This document shows, one piece after another, positions 38,111-47,317 of a stretch of 64,000 bases of DNA. The notes under the pieces were generated by a model. The model was not told where the DNA came from. It ran no database searches and saw nothing but the letters and a program-made list of their open reading frames with translations. Location of the stretch: assembly GCA_026671195.1 (NCBI GenBank), contig JAPOHD010000027.1:620001-684000 (forward strand), given 5' to 3'. Made by a program: the position numbers and the translations under genes. Positions within the stretch are counted from its first letter, which is position 1, and every line of letters starts with the position of its first letter. This DNA is from Draconibacterium aestuarii. GTDB taxonomy: Bacteria; Bacteroidota; Bacteroidia; Bacteroidales; Prolixibacteraceae.

Positions 38111-39133
38111 TTAGAAAACAGTTTCAATCATGGCCTTGAAATTTTCAAAGGGTACGTAATCTGCAATACTGTTGCCCGATCCCAGCGCATAACTTCCTTC
38201 ATCAGCTGTTTGTTCCAAAAGATTTTTTGCGCGTTTTTTTATTGCTTCCGTTGATGACTGGGAAAGAAAATCCATGTCGATACCACCCAGAATGGAAATA
38301 CGTTTGTGGTATTTCTCCCATTCTGTTTCAACTGGCGAGATAATATCTTCGTACGAATGTAAACCATCGTACTTCATATCCTGAATAATATCTTCCATAA
38401 TTTCTGAACGGTTGCCGCACGAATGCAAAATGGCAGGTTTGTTTTGACTATGTATTGTTTCAACTATTTTTTTGTGCCACGGAAAAACAAAGCGGCGAAG
38501 CATTTCGGGCGAGAACATGGTTTGGGTTTTAAATCCCCAGTCGTCGTTGCTAATTACGGCGCCAATTGCCGAAAATGAGGAAACCAATTCATAATACCGG
38601 AGCAATCTTGATCCTATTGCATCAAAAATCTGTTTTGTCAGATTTTCGTTGGTCAGGCTCATAAAACAAAGGTTTTCGTAACCAACCAGTTCAATGGCAT
38701 TTTCAAGTACGCCTCCGGGGCCGCAAGCGATCAGTTTCATCCCGTCCGGAAGTTCCTTTTCGAGTTGGTTGTAAACTTCGTAATTGCCTGCTTCCGGATT
38801 TGGCCAGTGGTATTTTTCGAAGCTCTGTTCGTTGGTAATGACAAAACCCTGGTTTAACGATTTGCTGGCTTTTTGTGCGGTTTCGTTTTTCTCGAAACGC
38901 ATGGTTTGCATGTACGAGGTTGGGATGGTCGCAAAATCGTATCCGGCATTTTTACAAGCCGAAATTACCACCCTCAGGTTGCGAAACTCAAGCGTTGTGC
39001 TTTTTATTTGCTTATCGGCCAGCCTTTCGTACAAATCCTTGTTCAGAAAGAACTCGAAAAGGGTAGGGCGTTTGGGTTTTCTTTTCTGAAGTATTTGTAA
39101 AATATTGTCAAAATCGGGTTGCCGTTTATTCAT
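38111..39133 (-). CDS. Uroporphyrinogen decarboxylase/MtaA-family methyltransferase-like protein
   Basis: 340 residues of the URO-D fold (PF01208). The HSCGN stretch (His237-x-Cys239) is the zinc/thiol-binding motif of corrinoid methyltransferases such as MtaA and CmuA, and true HemE residues are not evident, so this is probably a methyltransferase or demethylase-type member rather than heme synthesis. GGIDMDFLSQ near 282 and the glycine-rich SGNSIADYVP end match the family. No corrinoid protein gene is adjacent. The substrate is unknown. Confidence 0.8.
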   Translation of the reverse strand: MNKRQPDFDNILQILQKRKPKRPTLFEFFLNKDLYERLADKQIKSTTLEFRNLRVVISACKNAGYDFATIPTSYMQTMRFEKNETAQKASKSLNQGFVITNEQSFEKYHWPNPEAGNYEVYNQLEKELPDGMKLIACGPGGVLENAIELVGYENLCFMSLTNENLTKQIFDAIGSRLLRYYELVSSFSAIGAVISNDDWGFKTQTMFSPEMLRRFVFPWHKKIVETIHSQNKPAILHSCGNRSEIMEDIIQDMKYDGLHSYEDIISPVETEWEKYHKRISILGGIDMDFLSQSSTEAIKKRAKNLLEQTADEGSYALGSGNSIADYVPFENFKAMIETVF

Positions 39134-39506
39134 CTGTAGTGGTATAATAACAGGTAAATATATTCATTCAGTTTGTTTTTGTTTAGCCCAAATGCAGCTT
39201 AATTGCTGGCTATTAACCTGAGTTCAATTTAAATTTTAAAATTCAGATTGCAATAAAAAGCTGATTAGCAAGACAAATTTTTGAGGAATAGTGAACCATT
39301 GCGATAAAATTTGACGAAGCAAATCCGGTTTTTATTCAAAGCTTTTGTAAAAACACTTATAAACAGCAATCTTCTGCGTCTAAATGATTCAAAATAGCCC
39401 GCTATTCTTTCGTCATTTATACTTGAACCTACTATTTCTAAGCGTTCTGAATCTAAAATTTTACTCAGGTTATTATATTACCGGAACAGGTGAGCTGAAA
39501 AGTGAT
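39134..39506. other. 373-bp spacer without a recognisable gene
   Basis: No open frame, promoter consensus or strong hairpin seen on either strand. Confidence 0.5.
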
Positions 39507-41621
39507 TTAGTCAGTCAGTGCCCACAGTCCCTTCTTTTCAAGTGATTTTTGTATTTGAATGCGGTTTTCCTGGAATTTTGTTCTCATTTCAGAAAGTATT
39601 TCTTCGAATTCTGGCATTTCTCTCAGGTTATTGTATATTGGTTCATCTTTAAATAATCGAATTTGAAACCAGGGAATGTTATACTGTGCATATATCTTCA
39701 TTTGCTCAATTGCTTTTGCTTTGTCTCCTTGCAGGGAATATATTCTGATTAAATGATAGATTTTTTGTTTGGGCACACGCGTATCAGTCCATAAAATATA
39801 GGCATCAATGTAATCCTGAGCCTTTTCTGCTTCTCCTCTGGCCATATAAATTGAGGCCAAACGACTTAAAACGTTTCCACTTATTTTTGTATCCGGGTTT
39901 TTACTGTCCTGTACGTGTTTATTCTTATTAAAATAGAAAAGAGCACTGTTGAAATCTCCCAAAACATAAAAATCTAATCCTAAAAAGTAAAACGAAATTT
40001 GATTTGAAGAATCTTTATGTATTAAATCTAAAAGCATCTCTTTCGATTGTCCATAATCATTATTTAAATCCAGAACAACCTGCGACTTCTCGTTTGTCAA
40101 TGGTGTATAATCAGGATTTAGCTCAATTCCCATATTTAAATACATCAGGGCTTTATCAAAAAATCCCATTTTCCGATAGGCAATGCCTAACTGGTAACAG
40201 ATAACTTCTTTGCCGATTTCCTTGGAGTTATCTTCTTTCGGAAAGTCTGAATTAATAACATTAAGGGCAAGTTTAAAGAATTTATCAGTATCACCCAATT
40301 CATTATATATACTAAACAAATAACTTATAACCAGGCATGAATTTGGATTGTATTCCAATGCTTTTTCCAAATAGAATTTGGCCATTTCATAATCTTGTTC
40401 GTTGTTATAGTAAAGGGCTTTTGCCAGCAGACTTAAGTCCAGTTCCGAATCGTAAAAAAGTGCTTGGTCGGCATATTTATTAATCTGTTTACTAAATGTC
40501 TTTTCATCTTCAATTATTGAATATCTGGCACTCCAGTCGTAATCCTTGTGATAGTAAATTCGGGCAAGCTGAGCGTATGCCGATGCACATGTACTATCGT
40601 AAACCAATGCTTCTTCAAAACATGCGATGGCACTTTCCAGGTTATTTCTGCTCTCGCCCATGCGCCAAAGGTTTACTAATTCAATCCCTTCCCAGTAGAG
40701 GTTTAATGCCTTACTGTTTAAGGTAATAAGTTTGTCGATATTAACCAGCTCGGTTGCGGTTATGGAAACGTCCATTTTCTCAGTAATTTCTTTTATTATT
40801 TTTAAGTGGACTGTGGTAATGTTTGTTGAATCGATTTTAAAATTACCTGTCCATAATTGTTTGTCATCAGGTCCGTCAATTAAAGGAATACTCAGATTGG
40901 TTTTTCCATTAATGGTTTGAACATCTGGTTGTATCAGGTACTTTACCTTCAGTTCCCTGGCAATTACCGATGCTGGTTTTACAGAATTCTTGTATTGTAA
41001 TACCGAGACCCAGGGGACGACTTTTTTGATGTCTTTTATCTTGCATAAATTATCTCTTACGTTTTGTAAAATGGCAGTTATGGCAATCGAATCATTCGTC
41101 TCCCAGTTTCTGGGCGGCAATATGGCAATTTTTTTTTCTGGCTTTTTTTGTTGGAACTGAAACGGCTTAAAAATAATTATGGATACAACTGAGAGAACAA
41201 CCACAAATAGTATTGAAGTAACAATTGGATTTATTTTATTAAAAATGAAATGAACAGGTTGCCTGGTATTTTTTTCAACGGAATTTCTTTTCCCAAATTC
41301 TCCGGGCGAATAGCCATAATTTTCATGAAAACACCTTATAAAATACGACACATTGTTATACCCTACTTTATAAGCTACTTCAGAAACCGTATCGGAAGTA
41401 TGTGTGAGAATTTCTTTTGCTTTTTTTAAACGATAGGTGGTGATATACCGGCTTGCCGATATTTTTAAGGTTGCATTTATCTTCCTGTGCAGATTCGACC
41501 GGCTCATTCCCATTTCCTTCGCCAGCATTGAAACACCAAATTCCGGCTTGCTAAAATTGTTTTCGGTAACATCGTTTAGCTTATTTACGAAATCATTGGC
41601 TGAGGTACTGGAAGAATCCAT
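39507..41621 (-). CDS. Membrane-anchored AraC-type regulator with periplasmic TPR region
   Basis: 704 residues with reversed architecture. An AraC double helix-turn-helix is at the N-terminus (about 15-110; LAKEMGMSRSNLHRK and DTVSEVAYKVGYNNVSYFIR). A single membrane helix is at 131-151. A beta-alpha segment follows (about 160-290; KKIAILPPRNW, reminiscent of the TolB-N-like part of adenylate-cyclase/TPR proteins), then about eight TPR units to residue 690. DNA-binding inside and TPR outside suggests direct transmembrane signalling without phosphorylation, in the manner of CadC/ToxR. The genes following on the same strand direction are upstream, so its targets are not clear. Confidence 0.85.
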   Translation of the reverse strand: MDSSSTSANDFVNKLNDVTENNFSKPEFGVSMLAKEMGMSRSNLHRKINATLKISASRYITTYRLKKAKEILTHTSDTVSEVAYKVGYNNVSYFIRCFHENYGYSPGEFGKRNSVEKNTRQPVHFIFNKINPIVTSILFVVVLSVVSIIIFKPFQFQQKKPEKKIAILPPRNWETNDSIAITAILQNVRDNLCKIKDIKKVVPWVSVLQYKNSVKPASVIARELKVKYLIQPDVQTINGKTNLSIPLIDGPDDKQLWTGNFKIDSTNITTVHLKIIKEITEKMDVSITATELVNIDKLITLNSKALNLYWEGIELVNLWRMGESRNNLESAIACFEEALVYDSTCASAYAQLARIYYHKDYDWSARYSIIEDEKTFSKQINKYADQALFYDSELDLSLLAKALYYNNEQDYEMAKFYLEKALEYNPNSCLVISYLFSIYNELGDTDKFFKLALNVINSDFPKEDNSKEIGKEVICYQLGIAYRKMGFFDKALMYLNMGIELNPDYTPLTNEKSQVVLDLNNDYGQSKEMLLDLIHKDSSNQISFYFLGLDFYVLGDFNSALFYFNKNKHVQDSKNPDTKISGNVLSRLASIYMARGEAEKAQDYIDAYILWTDTRVPKQKIYHLIRIYSLQGDKAKAIEQMKIYAQYNIPWFQIRLFKDEPIYNNLREMPEFEEILSEMRTKFQENRIQIQKSLEKKGLWALTD

Positions 41622-41735
41622 GGCTTTTTTCTTTTCCTGCTGGTGACTTTAACGTGGCGAAAACTGGATTAGTTACAAAAAGAAAGCAGGTTTAAATTCA
41701 TAAACCCGCTTTCAATCACCGTTTTATTAAACGTT

Positions 41736-42488
41736 TTAACGATCTTGGTTTTTTGCCAGCATTTCCATCATTTCAGAATACCCCTTGGTTTCCGATAATT
41801 CATACGGATAAGGATCGATACCTCCAAGTTCTATAATCCTGTCCCAGTCTCTGCGTGCACTCTCGGCATCTCCAAGTTCGTAGTTGCAAATTCCGCGAAG
41901 TAACAGTAAGCTTTTGTCGTTTGGCAGGTAAACAATTCCTTTGTTGTAAAATTTCAAAGCTTTTTGTGGCCTGTGCTCCGTTAATAGTTCATCGTTTGCT
42001 TTGCAATAATACTTCGTAGCCATTTCCTTAAAGTGTTTGACTATGCTGTTCGTATTACTATTTCCGAAAGCCATCGAAATTTCCTGTTCCATACTAATCG
42101 GTTTTCCATTGTTAAAACCTGGTAACCACATTCCGTTTGTTCTTTTTAAAACATCGATAACTTCTTTATCAATTTCCCGGCAAACACTGTTTACTATTTC
42201 GAAGTCGGTTAGATTGCCCTCTGGCGTAACCACAAAACTAATAACCTCAGTGCCTTCCAAACCTGACTGTAAGGCTCTGTCGGGACACTCAACGTTCTCA
42301 TACAGGTGTTTTTTGATTAAAGACATGTTATCCGTATTGAACATGGAAATGCTGTTGATAGTTCCGGTAAATCTTGGTGGAGAAACAACAATTTCGTCAA
42401 TATCTACCATCTGGTTCTTGCTTTCATCTTGCCCGTATAAGCTAAATGAAACCATCAAAAATGCTAAATAAAAGAGTAATGTTTTCAT
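41736..42488 (-). CDS. Secreted TonB_C-domain protein with TPR tail
   Basis: 250 residues. A cleavable signal peptide (about 1-19, ending YGQ) is followed by a TonB C-terminal-like domain at 60-142 (GLEGTEVISFVVTPEGNLTDFEIV; WLPGFNNGKPISME) and a TPR-like region at 165-215. There is no membrane anchor or proline-rich linker, so it cannot act as a normal TonB energy transducer and is probably a free periplasmic adaptor. It lies just upstream of the AraC-TPR regulator gene on the same strand (114 bp apart) and may be its partner. Confidence 0.75.
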   Translation of the reverse strand: MKTLLFYLAFLMVSFSLYGQDESKNQMVDIDEIVVSPPRFTGTINSISMFNTDNMSLIKKHLYENVECPDRALQSGLEGTEVISFVVTPEGNLTDFEIVNSVCREIDKEVIDVLKRTNGMWLPGFNNGKPISMEQEISMAFGNSNTNSIVKHFKEMATKYYCKANDELLTEHRPQKALKFYNKGIVYLPNDKSLLLLRGICNYELGDAESARRDWDRIIELGGIDPYPYELSETKGYSEMMEMLAKNQDR

Positions 42489-42907
42489 GACTTATAATTA
42501 AAATTAGACTCGATTGTTCTTCATACAAAGTTCTTTTAAAAATTAGAACGATACTAAACAGTTATGGTGCTTATTATTTTCACTATGAATAATCGGATAC
42601 AAAAATTGTTTAAAGGATAAAAGATATGTTGCAGGATCTTATTTAGGGCAAAAAAGGACAGGAGTTTTGTATGGATTTTTACAAGAATAGTTTGGGGTTC
42701 AAACGGGAAATTAAGTAAGGAAACGGGCTGTATTATTTATGACTACAGCCCGTACCCTTTTCAGAAAACAGTTTCTTACTTGTTTTATATTGTTGCGAAG
42801 TGCTAAGATGTTTTAAACTTCTTAGTACTTCGCAAACTTTTGTTGCATCAAGCAGTCTGTTGGCCAACAAACTGCTTTTATTTTCCTATTCAACAATTAA
42901 ATAATTA
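42489..42907. other. 419-bp spacer with three strong hairpins
   Basis: Three inverted repeats follow one another. ACGGGCTGTA/TACAGCCCGT is at 42723-42753. A 16-bp stem with one G-U pair lies at 42793-42808 against 42820-42835. A 28-bp near-perfect palindrome lies at 42850-42877. The last is followed by TTTTATTTT on the plus strand. A 15-codon frame (42671-42718), preceded by AGGAG, ends just before the first hairpin. The region may hold terminators of the minus-strand barrel gene, a small RNA, or a plus-strand peptide unit; the sequence does not decide. Confidence 0.5.
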
Positions 42908-43480
42908 TTAGTTGTCTTTCTTTCGCTGCAGGTAGTAGCTAAAACCCCATCGCACATCGAAGTTGTCACTTGGGATGATCCATTGGGATTCCCTGGTATC
43001 ATCAAAATCTTTCAACTTGCGATATGCTAACCAGATGTATGTTGATAAACTGGGAGTTATGTTCCATAAAACCTTGGGACCGAATGAATACGAGGTTACA
43101 GTCTCATTAATATTGTAATTTGTTGAAGCAGCAATATTCATACGTGCTTTCAACGATAACCCAAATAATCTTCGATTTAAAACGTATCCTTCAATGGAAG
43201 GTGAAAGAAATATTCCGTAGAATGTGTCATTATTTGCTAAAGAATAATTTTTGTCTCCTTTAATGGTTAATGCTCCTCCAACTGACAAATTCTTAAAAAT
43301 AAAATATTGAATTTCAGGACTAAGATCAAATAGCTTTAGTTTGTCTCCTTCTTCCGGGCCTTTTGAGCTAATATAGTAACCTGAGCCACCTATTTCAAGG
43401 GTGCCCTTTTGGGGCTGGGCTACAGTAGTCAAATACAAGGAAAGGAATAAGGTAATAACTAATAAAATTCGTGTTTTCAT
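42908..43480 (-). CDS. Small outer-membrane beta-barrel protein
   Basis: 190 residues with a signal peptide (about 1-21) and alternating amphipathic strands typical of an eight-stranded barrel (GTLEIGGSGYYIS, LSVGGALTIKGD, LFGLSLKARMNIAASTNYN, FDVRWGFSYYL). It starts 11 bp after the T9SS cargo gene, so the two are surely co-transcribed and share the G9-containing promoter. Role unknown; it may help display or anchor the upstream surface protein. Confidence 0.7.
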   Translation of the reverse strand: MKTRILLVITLFLSLYLTTVAQPQKGTLEIGGSGYYISSKGPEEGDKLKLFDLSPEIQYFIFKNLSVGGALTIKGDKNYSLANNDTFYGIFLSPSIEGYVLNRRLFGLSLKARMNIAASTNYNINETVTSYSFGPKVLWNITPSLSTYIWLAYRKLKDFDDTRESQWIIPSDNFDVRWGFSYYLQRKKDN

Positions 43481-43491
43481 GGCTTAATAAT

Positions 43492-45087
43492 TTATTGGAT
43501 GATTAATTGTTGTTTCACTACTTCATTGTTCCAGTTTAAATGTAAGAAATAAGTACCGGGTTCAAGATCATGGGTATCGATATTCAGGTTCATTGCTTTA
43601 GAATGTACCGATTTTCTAACAGTTCCGTTTTTGTCCAAAATTTGTACCAGGTATTCCTCCATTACCCCGGTTTTAGACTTTCTTACTTTTTTAGATGAGA
43701 CTATCTGATTTATAGATGATTCGCCTGATTGCTCTTCTGTTGAAAGTTCGGAATCAGCAAAAGATACATTAATATAAGAGTCGGCAGGATTAGGACTTAC
43801 TGTCATCATATACATGTTACAATTAACTGCTTCAAGTTCAAGTTTTGGATATTTCCATTCTCCCCAGCCACATCTATTCCTGGCACGAATAGTAAAATAT
43901 ACACGATCTCCAATGGAATATCCATAGCCAGGAGCAGTAATCTGTACATCTTGCATATTAACTGCGGGAAAGGGATCCATAGGATGCTGGATGATATTCC
44001 AATCTAAAGCATCCCATTGGTATTCCAGTACAGAAGCACATGAGTTATCATAAAGAGCCTTACCGTCGTTGGGGAAATCAATGCAGATTTCGTACTGTGC
44101 TGGATAATTAGGGCCAACATTATAATAAATTATTTGATCTGGATTTGGTTTACCGTGCCAGATTTCTGCTGACTGCGTATCGCTATCTTCATAATTATTA
44201 CCTCCATTAGATTTGACAGAAATCGTCTCAGTTCCCGGAGTAGTTGTTTGTGCCTTTATTGTGACATTTGTACTACTGGTAGTATATGTGGAATAGAGAT
44301 TTTCGCCAACAGATATTTTAAGACCATTTGATACTGACCATGTATAATCCTCAGCATTCGGATCGGAATTTATAGAAAAGGTTTTATCTTCGTCATTACA
44401 TAATAAGCAGCCTGAAAAACTAAGTGTTGGAGCATGTAGTTTTCTTGATACATCAACTCTTATTACGTTGCTGGTTATTGAAGGACAATTTTGTGAAGCT
44501 GGGCCACTAGTAATAAACTTTACCCAACCACTATCAGATCCTGTTATGTCACACCTGTATCTATATATGGCATCATTAGAACCTGGAATTGATGTGATTT
44601 TAACTTCATTTACAGAAACTATATTGCTTGAATTGTTTGTAATCGTATTATTTACATCTGCATTGTATACTTTAATTTCGATATAAAAACTTTGAGGCCC
44701 GGTTAAAACAACAGTATCAGCACTCCATAAAAATGAATAGTAAGAATTATATATATTACATTCATATGATTGATTGTCATTTAAATAAATACCACCTAAA
44801 CTGCCATCATTCCCCCATCTAACTTTAAACGTATTCGTGTTGGGAGTAATATCCATTACGATATGTGTGCTGTCATTCGTAGATTGATACAGACTATCAG
44901 CGACTATAAAGACACCATTATGTACATAAAATTCTTGGCCATCTCCGTAATAACTCGATTGGACAGTATATTCTATTTCCTGATCAGGACAGACATTGTC
45001 ATAATCGGGAAGTACAATTTGTGCAAAAGAAGAATAAGAAAAGCTTAATAAAAAAGTTATGACAAAAAAAGATAGAAAATTTTTCAT
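43492..45087 (-). CDS. T9SS type A cargo: secreted beta-rich surface protein
   Basis: 531 residues. A signal peptide (about 1-22) is followed by several immunoglobulin/PKD-like stretches (NVCPDQEIEYTV; FSGCLLCNDEDKTFSINSDP) with paired Cys. The C-terminal type IX sorting domain starts near 430 (MMTVSPNPADSYINVSF) and ends in EVVKQQLIIQ. Such proteins cross the outer membrane through T9SS and are attached to the surface or released. It carries no catalytic motif I can recognise. Its upstream region holds a consensus -7 element with a poly-G tract 4 bp upstream. Confidence 0.87.
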   Translation of the reverse strand: MKNFLSFFVITFLLSFSYSSFAQIVLPDYDNVCPDQEIEYTVQSSYYGDGQEFYVHNGVFIVADSLYQSTNDSTHIVMDITPNTNTFKVRWGNDGSLGGIYLNDNQSYECNIYNSYYSFLWSADTVVLTGPQSFYIEIKVYNADVNNTITNNSSNIVSVNEVKITSIPGSNDAIYRYRCDITGSDSGWVKFITSGPASQNCPSITSNVIRVDVSRKLHAPTLSFSGCLLCNDEDKTFSINSDPNAEDYTWSVSNGLKISVGENLYSTYTTSSTNVTIKAQTTTPGTETISVKSNGGNNYEDSDTQSAEIWHGKPNPDQIIYYNVGPNYPAQYEICIDFPNDGKALYDNSCASVLEYQWDALDWNIIQHPMDPFPAVNMQDVQITAPGYGYSIGDRVYFTIRARNRCGWGEWKYPKLELEAVNCNMYMMTVSPNPADSYINVSFADSELSTEEQSGESSINQIVSSKKVRKSKTGVMEEYLVQILDKNGTVRKSVHSKAMNLNIDTHDLEPGTYFLHLNWNNEVVKQQLIIQ

Positions 45088-45180
45088 TGTTTTAGAATTA
45101 GGGTTTGCACTAAAAATTAATTGTTGTATGAAGGATCTGGAGAATAATAATTATGCGCGCGTCCAGGTAACCTACTTCGG

Positions 45181-45201
45181 CAAATGTAAATACCCCCCCC
45201 C
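45181..45201 (-). promoter_or_regulatory. Promoter with G9 homopolymer in the -33/-7 spacer
   Basis: On the minus strand TACATTTG (45181-45188) is a perfect -7 element. Nine consecutive G residues (45193-45201) begin 4 bp upstream of it, and a TTA stands where the -33 TTG would be at 19-bp spacing. Slippage of the G tract would change the spacer length. This is the only such homopolymer I noticed in the window. Confidence 0.65.
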
Positions 45202-45281
45202 TAAAATTAATATGATAAATATCAGGTGATGTTGTAAAACATAATAGTGAGTTGGTATTTAATGAAAGGCAATTTGCCACC

Positions 45282-45322
45282 AAAAAAACGAGGATTCCAC
45301 ATTCGCGAAATCCTCGTTTTTT
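45282..45322 (-). terminator. Terminator of the dipeptidase gene
   Basis: AACGAGGATT and AATCCTCGTT pair around a 12-nt loop, flanked by A and T runs on both sides, about 45 bp after the dipeptidase stop. Confidence 0.85.
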
Positions 45323-45366
45323 ATCTTAATACTACTATCAATGTAGGCTGTACTAAAATCTCAGTT

Positions 45367-46737
45367 CTACTTCATCATCTCAGCAAAGTACTTATAGAAA
45401 AGCGGAATGGTTTTAATTCCGTTGTAAAATTGTTCCAGCGGATAGTTTTCGTTGGGCGAGTGAATGGCATCAGATTCCAGTCCAAAGCCCATCAATACCG
45501 ATTTAATACCCAGTATTTCCTCAAATGTTGAAATAATGGGAATACTGCCTCCCGAACGAACCGGAACCGGGCGTTTGCCATAGGTGTTGGTGTAGGCTTT
45601 TTCAGCTGCCTGGTAGGCCGGAATATCAATCGGACACACATAACCTTGTCCGCCGTGTAACGAAGTAACTTCAACTTTTACCGATTTTGGCGCAATACTT
45701 TCGAAGTGCTCTTTAAATAAATCGGCAATTTTATGGTGATCCTGATTAGGCACCAGCCGCGATGAGATTTTGGCAAAGGCTTTTGACGGGAGAACCGTTT
45801 TCGCTCCTTCACCGGTGTAGCCACCCCAAATTCCGCAAACATCAAAACTCGGACGAATTCCGGTGCATTCCATTGGCGAATAGCCTTTTTCGCCTGCCAG
45901 CTCTTTAACATCGATGGCTTTTTTATAATCGTCTGCATTAAACGGGGCACGGGCCAGCAGTTCCCGTTCTTCGGCCGATACTTCCATTACATCGTCGTAA
46001 AAGCCGGGGATAGTTACTTTCCCATTTTCATCAACCATTTTGGCAATCATCGACGAAAGTACGTTAATGGGATTGGCCACAGCACCACCAAATAACCCGG
46101 AGTGCAGGTCGCGGTTAGGTCCGGTAACTTCCACCTGCCAGTAAGCTAAACCACGCAAGCCGGTTGTAATCGATGGCGTTTTGGCATCAATCATCGAAGT
46201 GTCTGATACCAGAATAACATCGGCTTTTAGCATCTCTTTGTTTTGCTCACACCATTTTCCAAGGTTAGGTGAACCTACTTCTTCTTCTCCTTCGATCATA
46301 AATTTTACATTGCAGGGTAGGGTGTTGGTTTTTACCATTAACTCGAAAGCTTTGGCGTGCATCATTCCCTGTCCCTTATCGTCGTCGGCGCCACGTGCCC
46401 ATATTTTTCCGTCGCGGATTTCTGGTTCAAAAGGTGGCGAGTCCCACAAATCAACCGGGTCAACCGGCATTACATCCATGTGTGAATACACCAATACGGT
46501 TGGCAATGCAGGATCGATAATTTTTTCTCCATAAGTTACCGGATTACCTTCTGTTTCATAGATATCAGCTTTGTCGGCACCTGCTTCGAGTAAGGTATTC
46601 TTCCAATACTCTGCCGCTTTGGACATATCTGGTTTGTGGTCTTTTATCGAACTAATAGAAGGAATGCGAATCAATCCGAATAATTCCTCCAAAAATCGTT
46701 CTTTGTTTTTTTCTATGTAGTTATTAATATAATCCAT
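45367..46737 (-). CDS. M20-family dipeptidase
   Basis: 456 residues, a zinc metallopeptidase of the CNDP/ArgE type acting on dipeptides in the cytoplasm (no signal peptide). Metal-ligand motifs are present: VYSHMDVMPVD with His86 and Asp88, WARGADDDKG near 114-121, and IEGEEEVGSP with the catalytic Glu pair near 151-152. The dimerisation lid domain follows (DLHSGLFGGAVANP). Its C-terminus carries the last conserved His in DAIHSPNENY. Transcribed alone. Confidence 0.93.
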   Translation of the reverse strand: MDYINNYIEKNKERFLEELFGLIRIPSISSIKDHKPDMSKAAEYWKNTLLEAGADKADIYETEGNPVTYGEKIIDPALPTVLVYSHMDVMPVDPVDLWDSPPFEPEIRDGKIWARGADDDKGQGMMHAKAFELMVKTNTLPCNVKFMIEGEEEVGSPNLGKWCEQNKEMLKADVILVSDTSMIDAKTPSITTGLRGLAYWQVEVTGPNRDLHSGLFGGAVANPINVLSSMIAKMVDENGKVTIPGFYDDVMEVSAEERELLARAPFNADDYKKAIDVKELAGEKGYSPMECTGIRPSFDVCGIWGGYTGEGAKTVLPSKAFAKISSRLVPNQDHHKIADLFKEHFESIAPKSVKVEVTSLHGGQGYVCPIDIPAYQAAEKAYTNTYGKRPVPVRSGGSIPIISTFEEILGIKSVLMGFGLESDAIHSPNENYPLEQFYNGIKTIPLFYKYFAEMMK

Positions 46738-46863
46738 ACTTGTTTAATTGAATTTGTATTGTAACAGGTGGGGAAATTATGGTTTTTGTAGGTATTAAAA
46801 AAGTGTATTTGTCATGCGATTCGAAGAATCTTTTCAAAGTTAACGACAGTAGCGGTATGTAAT

Positions 46864-46965
46864 AAAAAAGAGCACCTCACGATGCTCTTAATAAGTTTAT
46901 CACAACTTAATTCGTCAACAATAACTAAAAAATAGCACTGTTGGAATATCTTAAAATCGTATTTT
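46864..46965 (-). pseudogene. Relic of a duplicated OmpA/TPR-lipoprotein 3' end with its terminator
   Basis: About 65 bp (46890-46955) closely match the last codons and post-stop sequence of the gene at 47318 (47297-47362); AAGTTTATC, CAAC, TAATT and GTCAACAATA are shared in order. The stop codon is changed to GAA. A hairpin (AAGAGCA/TGCTCTT, 46868-46889, followed on the minus strand by T residues) occupies the place of the live gene's terminator. Nothing else in the 46738-47317 spacer is recognisable, so most of the second copy has been lost. Confidence 0.7.
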
Positions 46966-47264
46966 ACTAATCTGACAGGAACTCTCAATACCACTTTAAA
47001 TTTAAAATTTTCTGATTGATTTTGAAAGTTGAGTTATTAACACAAAATGCGATATTAAAAACCCAATTTATATCGGGCCATTGTTTATGGTTTTAGTTTG
47101 TGTAAGTGTAATTAAATCAGCGATATATGATATCAGTAGTTCTGGTGTGGCGTTTTTGTATATTTCATCTTCTGTAAACGATATGAACAAAATAGATAAT
47201 GTTGGTTTTAATTGAATCGATATCGGAGAAAGTAATAAAATGGGGATTTTATTTTAGAAATCAC

Positions 47265-47295
47265 AAAAAAAGGGCATCCAAACGGATGCCCTTTT
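47265..47295 (-). terminator. Terminator of the OmpA/TPR lipoprotein gene
   Basis: GGGCATCC and GGATGCCC pair around a four-base loop, with AAAA/TTTT extending the stem and a T run (minus strand) after it. Confidence 0.92.
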
Positions 47296-47317
47296 CGATA
47301 AGTTTATCGCAACCTAA

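Noticed and set aside
38111-39133. HemE (heme biosynthesis)
   Set aside because: The HxC motif is that of corrinoid methyltransferase-type members and HemE active-site blocks are not seen.
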